This document shows, piece after piece, positions 6,772 through 18,057 of a stretch of 64,000 bases of DNA. The translations under genes were made by a program, and so were the position numbers. The notes below the pieces were generated by a model. It ran no database searches. It was not told where the DNA came from and worked only from the letters and a program-made list of their open reading frames with translations. Source of the stretch: Nocardiopsis prasina DSM 43845. GTDB lineage: Bacteria; Actinomycetota; Actinomycetes; Streptosporangiales; Streptosporangiaceae. The DNA lies in contig NZ_ANAE01000143.1 in the NCBI RefSeq assembly GCF_000341265.1, positions 1 through 64,000 of the forward strand, in the 5' to 3' direction. Positions within the stretch are counted from its first letter, which is position 1; every line of letters begins with the position of its first letter.

Positions 6772-9696
6772 ATGCCCCCGAACCTCCGACCCCCGAATCC
6801 GTCCCGACGGCTCCGTACGGGAGCCGCGGGAGCGGCCCTCGCGATCTCCGCCTCGTTGGTCGCCGCACTGCCCGCTACCCCCGCCCTGGCAGCGCCGGAG
6901 GACTACTGCGCTCCCGGGGCCTGCCTCGACATCCTGCCTCCGGGCCAGAACGGCAGCGCCACGCTGGTGGAGATCCTCGGCCACCAGGTCTTCGGCACCC
7001 GGCCCCAGCACTCGTCGAGCCAGCTCGACATGTACGACAACCTCGTCCACCACTACGACGGCCTCACGGACGAGGGTCTCGACGACTTCTTCGTCGACGC
7101 CAGCTTCGGCGTCGACGAGGGCGACGTCGACCGCCGGTACCAGCCGCGCGACGACGTCACCATCACCCGGGACCGCCAGCACGGCATCCCGCACGTCCAG
7201 GGCACCACCCGCGAGGGCACCATGTTCGGTGCCGGGTACGCCGCCGGTGAGGACCGCCTGTTCCTCATGGACGTCCTGCGCCGGGTCGGCCGGGGTGAAC
7301 TCACCTCCTTCGCCGGGGGCGCCGAGGGCAACCGGGGCCTGGAACAGGACCTGTGGGGCACCGCGCCCTACACCGAGGAGGACAAGCAGACCCAGGTCGA
7401 CCGGGTCGCCGACAGCGGCGAGCGGGGCGCCCGGGCGCTGGCCGACGTCGACGCCTATCTGGAGGGCGTCAACGCCTACATCGACGAGGCGGACAGCGGC
7501 CGCTACTTCCCTGGCGAGTACGTCCTCACGGGCCACAAGGACGCCATCACCAACAAGGGGGAGATCGAGCCCTTCACCCCCACCGACGTCGTGGGCATCG
7601 CCGCGATGGTCGGCGGGATCTTCGGCGGCGGCGGTGGAGGTGAGGTCCAGGCCGCGATCGTCCTGGCCAACTTCCAGGACCGCTACGGCGCCGAGGAGGG
7701 CCTGGAGCTCTGGCACGCCTGGCGCATGGAGAACGACCCCGAGGCCGTGGTCAGCGTCGACGGCGAGTTCCCCTACGCCCAGACTCCGGACGACCCGGTC
7801 GGCGAGGTCGTCCCGGACGCCGGTTCCGTCGAGCCCTACAGCATCGTGCACGACGAGTACGGGTCCGCCGCCGCCACGGCGCAGCGGGCGGGCTCGGAAA
7901 AGAGCGACGACGTGCCCGGTGCGGACGCCCCGACCGTCGAGGAGCTCCCCGAGGAGCAGCGGGCCGAGCTGGAGCAGATGGTCGAGGACGGCGACCTGTC
8001 CGCCGCCGAGGGCATCTTCGACGACGGTGTCCTGCCCGAGGGCTTCCTCGACCCGCGCGGCATGTCCAACGCCCTGCTCGTCTCCGGCCAGCACACCGAG
8101 AGCGGCAACCCCGTCGCGGTGATGGGCCCGCAGACGGGCTACTTCTCCCCGCAGCTGCTGATGCTCCAGGAACTCCAGGGGCCCGGCATCAGCGCCCGGG
8201 GCGCCTCCTTCGCGGGGGTCAGCTTCTACGTCCAGATGGGGCGCGGCGCCGACTACGCCTGGAGCGCCACCTCGGCGGGCCAGGACATCACCGACACCTT
8301 CGCGGTGGAGCTGTGCGAGACCGACGGGTCCGACCCGTCGACCTCCTCGCGGGCCTACGTGGACTCCTCCGGCGGCTGCACGGAGTTCGAGGAGCTCAGC
8401 GTCAGCAACGACTGGACGCCGACCGTCGCGGACGGCACTCCGGCCGGAGGCTACACCCTGACCTCACTGCGGTCCGAGTTCGGCCTCGTGCGGTCGTTCG
8501 CGACCGTGGACGGCTCACCGGTGGCCTTCACCGAACTGCGGTCCACCTACATGCGCGAGGTGGACTCCATCCTCGGCTTCCAGCGGTTCAACGACCCGGG
8601 GGAGGTCACCTCCGCGGAGACCTTCACCCAGGCGGCCGAGGACATCGGGTACGCGTTCAACTGGCACTACGTGGACGACACGGACATCGCCTTCATCAAC
8701 TCCGGGTCCAACCCCGTCCGGCTGGCGGGCACCAACCCGACCCTGCCGATCGACGCCTACTCCGGCTCCGGATGGTCGGGCTGGGACCCGGCCACCAACG
8801 AGGCCGACTACCACCCGCAGTCCGACCACCCGCAGGAGATCAACCCGGAGTACATCGTCAACTGGAACAACAAGCCCGCGCAGGGGTACACCTCGGGCTG
8901 GTCCACGGGCTCGGTGCACCGCAACGACCTGCTGGACGCCAGGGTGTCCGGGCTGATTGGCGACGGGCACCGGTTCTCGCCCGCCTCGCTCACCGCCACC
9001 ATGATGGAGGCCGGAGTCGCGGACCTGCGCGCCGAACAGGTCCTCCCGCTGCTCCTGGAGGTCATCGACACCCAGGCCGTGGACGACCCGGACCTGGCCG
9101 GAACGGTGGAGTCCCTGCGGGCCTGGACCGGGGCCGGTTCCCTGCGACGCGAACCCCAGCGCGACGCCGGGTACTACGACCACGCGGAGGCCATCCGCGT
9201 GCTGGACGCCTGGTGGCCGCTGCTGGTGCGGGCGCAGTTCGAGCCCGGTCTGGGCGAGGACCTGTACACGCAGCTGACCCGCGCCGCGCAGACCGACGAG
9301 TCCCCCTCGGGGGCGATCGGCGGAGGGGAGCCCGGCAGCGTCAACCAGAGCCAGGCGCACCGGGGTTCGGCCTTCCAGTACGGCTGGTGGTCCTACGTGG
9401 ACAAGGACCTGCGTTCGGTCCTGGGCCAGGAGGTGGACGGCAGACTCGGCGACCAGGTCTACTGCGGCGAGGGTGACCTGGACTCCTGCCGCACGGTACT
9501 GCTGGACAGCCTCGCCGAGGCCGCCGCGACCCCGGCGGGCGACGTCTACCCCGGGGACGACCACTGCTCGGCAGGGGACCAGCTCTGCGCGGACACTGTG
9601 ATCCACCAGTCGGTGGGCGGCATCAACATGTGGCCGATCGCCTGGCAGAACCGGCCCACCTACCAGCTGGTCTACCAGTTCTCCGGCGGGAGGTGA
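6772..9696 (+). CDS. Secreted penicillin acylase-family Ntn hydrolase
   Basis: 974 aa. A signal peptide with RRLRTG and a long hydrophobic core ends near PATPALA-APED, so the protein is exported. The alpha-chain part includes DRQHGIPHVQGTT and GYAAGEDRLFLMDVLRRVGRGEL, typical of the family. The beta chain should begin at Ser432 in RGMSNALLVSG, the Ntn nucleophile after autoproteolysis. Downstream are MGPQTGYFSP and NWNNKPAQG, as in acyl-homoserine-lactone, penicillin and aculeacin acylases. It would cleave an N-acyl amide, but the acyl donor cannot be read from sequence. The length is somewhat above the usual 750-900 because of an acidic insert around residues 330-430, before the cleavage site. 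It is a single-gene unit. Confidence 0.9.
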   Translation: MPPNLRPPNPSRRLRTGAAGAALAISASLVAALPATPALAAPEDYCAPGACLDILPPGQNGSATLVEILGHQVFGTRPQHSSSQLDMYDNLVHHYDGLTDEGLDDFFVDASFGVDEGDVDRRYQPRDDVTITRDRQHGIPHVQGTTREGTMFGAGYAAGEDRLFLMDVLRRVGRGELTSFAGGAEGNRGLEQDLWGTAPYTEEDKQTQVDRVADSGERGARALADVDAYLEGVNAYIDEADSGRYFPGEYVLTGHKDAITNKGEIEPFTPTDVVGIAAMVGGIFGGGGGGEVQAAIVLANFQDRYGAEEGLELWHAWRMENDPEAVVSVDGEFPYAQTPDDPVGEVVPDAGSVEPYSIVHDEYGSAAATAQRAGSEKSDDVPGADAPTVEELPEEQRAELEQMVEDGDLSAAEGIFDDGVLPEGFLDPRGMSNALLVSGQHTESGNPVAVMGPQTGYFSPQLLMLQELQGPGISARGASFAGVSFYVQMGRGADYAWSATSAGQDITDTFAVELCETDGSDPSTSSRAYVDSSGGCTEFEELSVSNDWTPTVADGTPAGGYTLTSLRSEFGLVRSFATVDGSPVAFTELRSTYMREVDSILGFQRFNDPGEVTSAETFTQAAEDIGYAFNWHYVDDTDIAFINSGSNPVRLAGTNPTLPIDAYSGSGWSGWDPATNEADYHPQSDHPQEINPEYIVNWNNKPAQGYTSGWSTGSVHRNDLLDARVSGLIGDGHRFSPASLTATMMEAGVADLRAEQVLPLLLEVIDTQAVDDPDLAGTVESLRAWTGAGSLRREPQRDAGYYDHAEAIRVLDAWWPLLVRAQFEPGLGEDLYTQLTRAAQTDESPSGAIGGGEPGSVNQSQAHRGSAFQYGWWSYVDKDLRSVLGQEVDGRLGDQVYCGEGDLDSCRTVLLDSLAEAAATPAGDVYPGDDHCSAGDQLCADTVIHQSVGGINMWPIAWQNRPTYQLVYQFSGGR

Positions 9697-9722
9697 CCGG
9701 CCCGGCCCCCGACGGTGACGGA

Positions 9723-9765
9723 CGCGGCCCGCGGCCCCTCGGCGACGGGGGTGTCGCGGGCCGCG
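9723..9765 (+). terminator. Terminator of the penicillin acylase gene
   Basis: 11-bp GC stem (arms CGCGGCCCGCG at 9723-9733 and CGCGGGCCGCG at 9755-9765) 26 nt after the stop codon. Confidence 0.75.
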
Positions 9766-9859
9766 ATTCGTGCATCTGTTGCCGGGATCTTGTGGTGCGC
9801 GGGGTATGTGTGGGTAGCTTAAGGACTACCCGAAACCACAGCGGGAGGGCCACAGGAAA

Positions 9860-10342
9860 ATGCCTGTCTGGCTGATCTGGATCATTCTCGCGGCCGCCCT
9901 CGGGGTCGCCGAGTTCCTCACCCTGACCTTCGTGCTGGGACTCCTGGCGGCGGCCGCGCTGGTCGCCGGGATCCTCGGCGCCATCGGACTCCCGGTGGTC
10001 GTGCAGATCATCGGTTTCGCGGCCGCGTCCGCCGCCGGGCTGATCCTCGTCAAACCGATCATGGACCGCCAGCTCAAGCGCGGACCGGACGTCCGTTCCG
10101 GCACGGCCGCGCTGGTGGGCCGCTCCGGCGTCGTGCTCCAGAAGGTGGACGCCGACAGCGGAAGGGTCAAGCTCCAAGGAGAGGAGTGGTCGGCGCGCTG
10201 CCTCGACGAGGACCTGGTGATCCCGGTGGGGGCGCACGTCGACGTCATGGAGATCGACGGCGCGACCGCCGTCGTCTACCCGCGTGAGGCGCTCCCGGAA
10301 CCACCCGAACTGCCCGAACGGAACCGTCCGGACCAGGACTGA
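9860..10342 (+). CDS. NfeD-like membrane protein
   Basis: 160 aa. Two to three hydrophobic helices fill residues 1-68 (LIWIILAAALGVAEFLTLTF and onward). A soluble OB-fold-like domain follows (about 80-150: GTAALVGRSGVVLQKV, GEEWSARC, GAHVDVMEIDG). This is the short NfeD1b type. NfeD proteins accompany SPFH/stomatin proteins at the membrane and are thought to support microdomain assembly or membrane stress responses. The SPFH gene follows 130 nt downstream, matching the known pair. A ribosome binding site (GGGAGGGCC) precedes the ATG. Confidence 0.9.
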   Translation: MPVWLIWIILAAALGVAEFLTLTFVLGLLAAAALVAGILGAIGLPVVVQIIGFAAASAAGLILVKPIMDRQLKRGPDVRSGTAALVGRSGVVLQKVDADSGRVKLQGEEWSARCLDEDLVIPVGAHVDVMEIDGATAVVYPREALPEPPELPERNRPDQD

Positions 10343-10471
10343 GCGGCGCCGGAGCGGCACGGAGCCCCTCCGACGAACCCGCCACCGCGGCGGGCGCGTC
10401 CGGCGTCAGCTCCCCAACCGAACAACGGAACAGACCCAACACAGCCACATCCACGGACCGAGGTGCGGAAC

Positions 10472-11551
10472 ATGGAATCTGCGATACCGCTCATCATCCT
10501 CGCCGTCCTGCTGGTAGCCGTCGCCCTGTCGGCGATCCGGATCGTCCCGCAGGCACGCGCCTACAACATCGAGCGCTTCGGGCGCTACATCCGCACCCTG
10601 GACCCGGGACTGAACTTCATCATCCCGGGAGTGGACCGGGTCAACACCAAGTTCGACCTGCGTGAACAGGTCTTCAGCTCGCGCCCGCAACCGGTCATCA
10701 CCGAGGACAACCTCGTCGTCAACATCGACACCGTCCTCTACTACCAGGTGACCCAGCCCCGGGCCGCCGCCTACGAGGTGGCCAACTACATCCAGGCCAT
10801 AGACCAGCTCACCGTCACCACACTGCGTAACGTCATCGGTTCCATGGACCTGGAGAAGACGCTCACCTCCCGCGAGGAGATCAACACCCGGCTGCGCGGG
10901 GTCCTGGACGAGACCACCGGCAAGTGGGGCATCCGCATCAACAGGGTCGAGATCAAGGCGATCGACCCGCCGCCCACCATCAAGGAGGCGATGGAGAAGC
11001 AGATGCGGGCCGATCGCGACAAGCGCGCGGCCATCCTGCACGCCGAGGGTGAGCGGCAGTCCCGCATCCTCAAGGCGGAGGGCGCCCGCCAGCAGGCCAT
11101 CCTGGAGGCCCAGGGTGACCAGCAGGCGGCCATCCTGCGGGCCGACGGTGAGGCCAAGGCGATCGAACGCGTCTTCCAGGCCGTGCACTCCAACAACGCC
11201 GACGCCAAGGTGCTCGCCTACAAGTACCTGGAGACGCTGCCGAGCCTGGCCGAGGGCGAGGGCAACACCTTCTGGGTGATCCCGGGCGAGCTGACCGAGG
11301 CGGTCAAGAACGTGAGCCACGCCTTCGCCGGGGACGCCGCCCGGAGCGTGCCCTCCACCACCAAGGACGGGGAGGGGGAATCGGGACCGGCGCAGATCAC
11401 CGGCCCGGACCCGGCCCAGTCGTCCGACGCCGCGCAGGCCGCGCAGGAGGCGGCCCAGGCCGCGGAGCAGGCCGTCGCCGACGCGCGGGACGACGTCCGA
11501 AGAGCCGGTGCGCGGATGGGCTCCCCACCGGAGTCCGACGACGAGGGCTGA
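10472..11551 (+). CDS. SPFH/Band 7 (stomatin-like) protein
   Basis: 359 aa from the ATG at 10472. I prefer it to the GTG at 10463 because GAGGTG at 10460-10465 is the ribosome binding site with a 6-nt spacer. An N-terminal anchor (about 1-25) is followed by the SPFH domain (RIVPQARAYNIERFGRYI, DPGLNFIIPGVDRV, VLYYQVTQPRAAAYEV). A long Ala/Glu-rich coiled coil follows (about 170-240, with repeated AEGxRQxxILxA). The Ala-rich tail contains AAQAAQEAAQAAEQAVADAR. SPFH proteins oligomerise at the inner membrane and form microdomains. It is paired with the NfeD gene upstream. Confidence 0.93.
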   Translation: MESAIPLIILAVLLVAVALSAIRIVPQARAYNIERFGRYIRTLDPGLNFIIPGVDRVNTKFDLREQVFSSRPQPVITEDNLVVNIDTVLYYQVTQPRAAAYEVANYIQAIDQLTVTTLRNVIGSMDLEKTLTSREEINTRLRGVLDETTGKWGIRINRVEIKAIDPPPTIKEAMEKQMRADRDKRAAILHAEGERQSRILKAEGARQQAILEAQGDQQAAILRADGEAKAIERVFQAVHSNNADAKVLAYKYLETLPSLAEGEGNTFWVIPGELTEAVKNVSHAFAGDAARSVPSTTKDGEGESGPAQITGPDPAQSSDAAQAAQEAAQAAEQAVADARDDVRRAGARMGSPPESDDEG

Positions 11552-11654
11552 GCCGGGCGGGGAGACCGGGCGGGTGGGGCGCCCAAGCGTGACGGTGTCA
11601 CGAGTCGGCGCCCAGCCGGTCCGGGAACCGCCGACCTGCGAGTGACCAGCCGGC

Positions 11655-11699
11655 CGGAGGCGGGCCCCGAACCGGGCCCCGAACCGGGACCCGCCTCCG
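11655..11699 (+). terminator. Terminator of the nfeD-SPFH operon
   Basis: 10-bp stem CGGAGGCGGG (11655-11664) and CCCGCCTCCG (11690-11699) enclosing two GAACCGGG-type copies, followed by TTTC. It lies between the SPFH gene and the convergent oxidoreductase. Confidence 0.65.
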
Positions 11700-11771
11700 T
11701 TTCACGGGTGGGGCCGGTGTCCGACCGCTCCTCGCGCGCTCCCCCCCCGGGAGCCCCGGGCGGGACGGTGC

Positions 11772-12737
11772 TCAGACCAGCAGCAGCTTGCCTGTGGTGC
11801 TCCGCGAGGCGAGGTCGGCCTGTGCCTCGCCCGCCTGGCCCAGCTCGTACCGGCCGCCGATACGCACGTCCAGAGCGCCCTTCCCCACCAGCCCGAACAG
11901 GTCGCCCGCCCGCCCCAGGAGCTCCTGCCGGTCGGCCACGAAGTAGGCGAGCGACGGCCGGGTCAGGTACACGGCACCCGCGCTGTTGAGCCGCTGCGGG
12001 TCCACCGGTTCCACCGCGCCGCTGGACTGCCCGAACAGGGCCAGGACACCGCGCGGACGCAGCGAGTCCAGACTGGCGTCGAAGGTGTCGCGGCCGACCC
12101 CGTCGTAGACCGCCGCCACGCCCTCACCGTCGGTGAGCTCGCGGACGGCCGGGGCCACCGGGGTCCGCGTGTACCGGATGACCTCGTCCGCGCCCGCCTC
12201 CCGGGCGATCCGCTCCTTCTCGTCGGTGGACACGGTGCCGATCACCCGCGCGCCGCGCGCCTTGGCCAACTGGGTGACGAGCAGCCCCGTACCGCCTGCG
12301 GCGGCGTGCACCAGCACGGTCTCGCCCTCGGCCACCGGGTGCACCGAGTGGGTGAGGTAGTGGGCGGTCATGCCCTGGAGCATGAGCGCGGCGGCCTGTT
12401 CCGTGCTGACGGCGTCGGGCACCGGGACGAGCAGGGAGGCACTGACGACGGCCTGGTCCGCGTACCCGCCCGGGGCCATCGCCCAGCCGACCCTCTGGCC
12501 GACCCGCAGGTCCGTGACGCCCTCGCCCAGGGCGGCGACCGTCCCGGCCGCCTCCATCCCCGGGACGTAGGGGAGCGGGACCTGGTAGGCCCCCGAGCGC
12601 TGGTAGACGTCGATGAAGTTGACGCCTCGGGCCTCGACGTCCACGAGCGCCTCACCCGGGCCCGGGGCCGGAGTCTCGGTCGCGGTCAACCGCAGGACCT
12701 CGGGCCCGCCGTGCTCCTTGATGACGATCGCGCGCAT
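11772..12737 (-). CDS. Zinc-independent quinone oxidoreductase (MDR superfamily)
   Basis: 321 aa. The N-terminal GroES-like domain reads MRAIVIKEHGGPEVLRL, GVNFIDVYQRSGAY, VPGMEAAGTV. The Rossmann domain contains VHAAAGGTGLLVTQLAKARG, the NADPH motif of QOR-type enzymes. No structural-zinc cysteine cluster is present, which separates it from alcohol dehydrogenases. It should reduce quinones or enones with NADPH in the cytosol. GAGGAG precedes the ATG by 4 nt. The gene follows the Ser/Thr kinase gene by 74 nt on the same strand and could be cotranscribed with it. Confidence 0.92.
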   Translation of the reverse strand: MRAIVIKEHGGPEVLRLTATETPAPGPGEALVDVEARGVNFIDVYQRSGAYQVPLPYVPGMEAAGTVAALGEGVTDLRVGQRVGWAMAPGGYADQAVVSASLLVPVPDAVSTEQAAALMLQGMTAHYLTHSVHPVAEGETVLVHAAAGGTGLLVTQLAKARGARVIGTVSTDEKERIAREAGADEVIRYTRTPVAPAVRELTDGEGVAAVYDGVGRDTFDASLDSLRPRGVLALFGQSSGAVEPVDPQRLNSAGAVYLTRPSLAYFVADRQELLGRAGDLFGLVGKGALDVRIGGRYELGQAGEAQADLASRSTTGKLLLV

Positions 12738-12811
12738 GGTTCTCCTCGGTGGGTGATGGGGGCCGCCACCGGGGCCGGGGCGCGGCCTAGCGCCTGCCTC
12801 GGAGTCCCGGT

Positions 12812-15262
<2,451 letters not shown>

Positions 15263-15690
15263 AGTTGGGGGTCCCTTGTATGGATCGTGTGATGCGCGCC
15301 CATCAGCGTACCGATCTCGACACGCCGGCGCGTTCTGGTGGTTCCGGCCGTTGAAGCGGGCCGGAACTGGGCTGATTCGAGCTGTGGTGGGTGGTCCACC
15401 GGGCCGGGGCCGGGGCCGGGGCGGGGGCTCCGGGCGGGAGGTGGCGGTCGGCCCCGCCGAATGCGTCCAGCCGAAGGCTCCCGAAGAGGCGGGCCGACTG
15501 TGGGTCGGATCGGCGGTGCGCGGACGGAGGGGACCGGCGGGGTTGTTGACGGACGTTCGATCAAGGACACGGATGAGCGCGCGTGCCGGGCGCCGATCGG
15601 GCGGCGGAGCTCGCGGGCACGTGGAGGTGCTACCCGAGGTGATGTCGAGAACGCGGAAACAGTTCCAAGGAAGCACCGCTTTCGATAGGA
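15263..15690. other. Intergenic region between kinase and DUF6504 gene
   Basis: Very GC-rich with runs of GGGGCC around 15400-15430. No frame shows a recognisable protein. It contains the divergent promoters, and the AT-richer segment from about 15650 leads into the LexA-like box. Confidence 0.5.
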
Positions 15691-15708
15691 TTCGAATACT
15701 TGTTCGAA
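15691..15708 (+). promoter_or_regulatory. LexA (SOS) box
   Basis: TTCGAATACTTGTTCGAA. The core TCGAAT-ACTT-GTTCGA differs by one base from the actinobacterial LexA consensus TCGAAC-N4-GTTCGA, and the palindrome extends to 18 bp. It lies 86 nt upstream of the DUF6504 gene and about 430 nt from the kinase start, so the former is the likely target. Confidence 0.75.
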
Positions 15709-15793
15709 TGCCTGGCCGTACTTCCCCACGGACGGGTCCTTCCGGTGGTGTGCGCTCGTACACGGCCGGACACCAGGCAAGAGGAGTCGGTCG

Positions 15794-16081
15794 ATGGTGG
15801 GGGGAACTGTCGTGGGGCGGTACTTCGGGGCGAAGGTCAGGGTCGTCGAGGACGAGGGCCGACCCACCCGCTTCACCTGGGAGGGGCGGGTGTACGGGAT
15901 ACGCAGGATCATCGACCACTGGGTCACGCTGCGCCGCGACTGGACCCCGGGTGCGGGTTCCCAGGTGCCCGAACGCAGACACTGGCGGGTGGAGGCGGGC
16001 TCGGCCTACGCGCAGGGCGTGTACGAACTCCGGCACGACGCCTCCACCGGCGAGTGGTCGCTCAGCCGGGTGTGGGGCTGA
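15794..16081 (+). CDS. DUF6504 family protein, probably SOS-inducible
   Basis: 95 aa, starting at an ATG with AAGAGGAGT upstream. The family look is clear: RFTWEGRVYGIRRIIDHWV, a tryptophan-rich core (RRDWTP, RHWRVEA) and a C-terminal GVYELRHD...GEWSLSRVW. The family function is not established. I recall, without being able to check, that related proteins occur near Y-family polymerase (ImuB-like) genes. The LexA-like box upstream fits a DNA-damage role. No polymerase or ImuA gene is adjacent here, so this copy would act as a single-gene SOS unit. Confidence 0.8.
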   Translation: MVGGTVVGRYFGAKVRVVEDEGRPTRFTWEGRVYGIRRIIDHWVTLRRDWTPGAGSQVPERRHWRVEAGSAYAQGVYELRHDASTGEWSLSRVWG

Positions 16082-16157
16082 TCAGAGACCGCGGGGCCCG
16101 GGGCGGTCGGGGCAGGGAACCGGGGCCGCCGGAGAGCGGGGGTCGGGTCGGCGGGCG

Positions 16158-16775
16158 TTACGGCCCGACCTGGTCGGGTACGGGAGGCAGCCCCGTACCA
16201 CGGACGACGTCGCCCGGGACGAGGCCGAACGAGGCCAGGTCCGACCTGCCCTCGTGCAGGGGCATCGCGTTCCGGTCGGTTCCCTCGCGGACGAACCCGG
16301 CGGCCTCGGCCACCCGGCACGAACCGGTGTTGCCCGTGGCGGCCTTGAGCTCCACTCGCTGGAAACCCTGCCCGAGGGCCCACCGGGACACGGCCACGAC
16401 AGCTTCGGTGGCCAACCCGCGGCCACGACCCCACGGCGAGATCCAGTAACCGATCTCGGTGACCATGGCGGCCCACTGCGTGCGCAGCAGCGCGACCGAC
16501 CCGGTGAACCGGCCCGTCGCCTTGTCCACCACGGCCCAGTGCTGGCCGTCGCCGCCGGTACGGATGGCCGGGGCGACGTTCAGACAGAAGTGCTCGGCTG
16601 ACTCCCGGGTGTAGGGCAGCCCCGGCGCGGGCAGCGGGATCCACCGCTGGAGCTCGGGGTCCACGCACGAGGTGTACACGTCGTCGATGTCGTGTTCGAG
16701 CAGGGATCGCAGGCGCAGGCGCTCGGTCTCCAGGATGACCGCGGGCATGATCGGAGCGCTCTGGACTGTGGCCAT
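16158..16775 (-). CDS. GNAT-family N-acetyltransferase (RimJ/RimL-like)
   Basis: 205 aa. It begins VILETERLRLRSLLEHDIDDVY, the usual start of RimJ/RimL-type GNATs. Central features are TGSVALL, EIGYWISPWGRGRGLATEAV (acetyl-CoA pyrophosphate loop, GRGRGLA) and RVELKAATGNTGSCRVAEAAGF (GN.S.RVAEK-like motif). It probably acetylates an amino group of a protein or small molecule, with specificity not readable. It is convergent with the DUF6504 gene. Confidence 0.9.
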   Translation of the reverse strand: MATVQSAPIMPAVILETERLRLRSLLEHDIDDVYTSCVDPELQRWIPLPAPGLPYTRESAEHFCLNVAPAIRTGGDGQHWAVVDKATGRFTGSVALLRTQWAAMVTEIGYWISPWGRGRGLATEAVVAVSRWALGQGFQRVELKAATGNTGSCRVAEAAGFVREGTDRNAMPLHEGRSDLASFGLVPGDVVRGTGLPPVPDQVGP

Positions 16776-16926
16776 GCGTGTGTTCCCCCTGTGCGTACGA
16801 CCGCCGGGTGGTTCCGGGCACCGATCAAGATACGACGTCCCACGGGCGTGTGGAACCGAGTTCCGTCGACCCGCCCACCCGCACTCTCCGGCGGTGGGGA
16901 GTCGGAACGCCCCACCGCCACGGGGT

Positions 16927-18057
16927 TCAGAGCAGACCGTCGACGACCCTCTGCCGGATGACCGTGTCGAACACCTCGGAGAAGGCGTTGCCCGGGCACT
17001 CGGTCTGGAGCCAGTCCCGGTGTCGGGCCACCGCCTCCTGCTCGGTCGCCACGCCGGTGTCCGGGTGCACGTACTCGATCCGCTCCGCCGCGTCCACGCC
17101 GGTGAGGGCGCTCAGGACCCGTAGGACGTCCACGAGCGAGTCCTGGGCGGCCCGCGTCGGCAGCTCGTCGGTGAAGTCGCCGAGCAGGCACACGCCGATG
17201 TTGCCGTGGTTGAACCCGAACGCGTGGCCGCCCGTCACCGACTCGGCCAGGCCCGGCAGCGGGACCCCTCGGAAGATCGGGAGGCCGCCACCCGAGTGGC
17301 GACCCTCGTAGATCCCGCCCTCCGGGTCGATCAGCAGGTGGTAGCCGACGTCGCCCCACTCCTGCTGCACCGCGTGCAGGTGGTAGACGGCGCGCACGTC
17401 CGCCGAGTGGTCGTCCGTGGTCGCCATCGCCGTGTGGTGCACGGTCAGCGCCTGAACCCGGTGGAATTGGGCGGCCCACAGGTCGTTGCCGTCCTCGTCG
17501 AAGCGCAGCGACTCGTCGGCGCCCCACCCCGCCCGGGTGCGCACCCGCAGGACGGAACCGCCGGTGAGGGTGGTGACCCCCTCGTCCTCGGCGGACAGCG
17601 CCACCCGCTCCTGGCCTCCGAGCCGCAGCTCCTCACCGTCGTGCAGGTTCAGGGCGGTCGTGTCGGCGCTGTCCGCGCCGCGCACCTCGTAGCCGGTCGC
17701 TCCCTCGGGGGCGCGCGCCATGGCGGAGGCGGAGGGCGACAGGTGCTCGGGTCCGGCCGTGTGGAAGTGCAGGTCCTGCCAGCCGCCCAGCCCCTCGGCG
17801 GTCTCGAAGCGCACTGCGGCGTTCTCGGAGACGGAGTCGGGCGCCTGGGTGACGGAGACGAGGTCGAAGCGGCGCTCGGGGCGGACGATGGCGCCGGTGA
17901 CGTCGGCTGGTTCGCTGAGGATCCTGGGCGCGGTCAGGGAGGCGGAGGAGTCTCCGGTGGTCCGCGCGGAGGCGGCGGAGGAGGCGAGCAGAGCCGGGGC
18001 GATCGCGGAGAGTCCGGTCACGGTGGTGGCACCGGCGAGGAAGTGACGCCGTCGCAT
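16927..18057 (-). CDS. Tat-exported N-acetylmuramoyl-L-alanine amidase (PGRP family)
   Basis: 376 aa. The start MRRRHFLAGATTVTG is a twin-arginine signal with a hydrophobic core ending SSAASART. A roughly 150-residue N-terminal beta-rich region (RFDLVSVTQAP, FETAEGLGGWQDLHFHT) precedes the PGRP/amidase_2 domain. Zinc ligands are visible: LTVHHTAM, His346 in RHRDW and Cys354 in TECPG, with GYHLLIDPEGGIYEGR between them. It should cleave the MurNAc-L-Ala bond outside the membrane in wall remodelling. It is transcribed alone. Confidence 0.93.
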   Translation of the reverse strand: MRRRHFLAGATTVTGLSAIAPALLASSAASARTTGDSSASLTAPRILSEPADVTGAIVRPERRFDLVSVTQAPDSVSENAAVRFETAEGLGGWQDLHFHTAGPEHLSPSASAMARAPEGATGYEVRGADSADTTALNLHDGEELRLGGQERVALSAEDEGVTTLTGGSVLRVRTRAGWGADESLRFDEDGNDLWAAQFHRVQALTVHHTAMATTDDHSADVRAVYHLHAVQQEWGDVGYHLLIDPEGGIYEGRHSGGGLPIFRGVPLPGLAESVTGGHAFGFNHGNIGVCLLGDFTDELPTRAAQDSLVDVLRVLSALTGVDAAERIEYVHPDTGVATEQEAVARHRDWLQTECPGNAFSEVFDTVIRQRVVDGLL

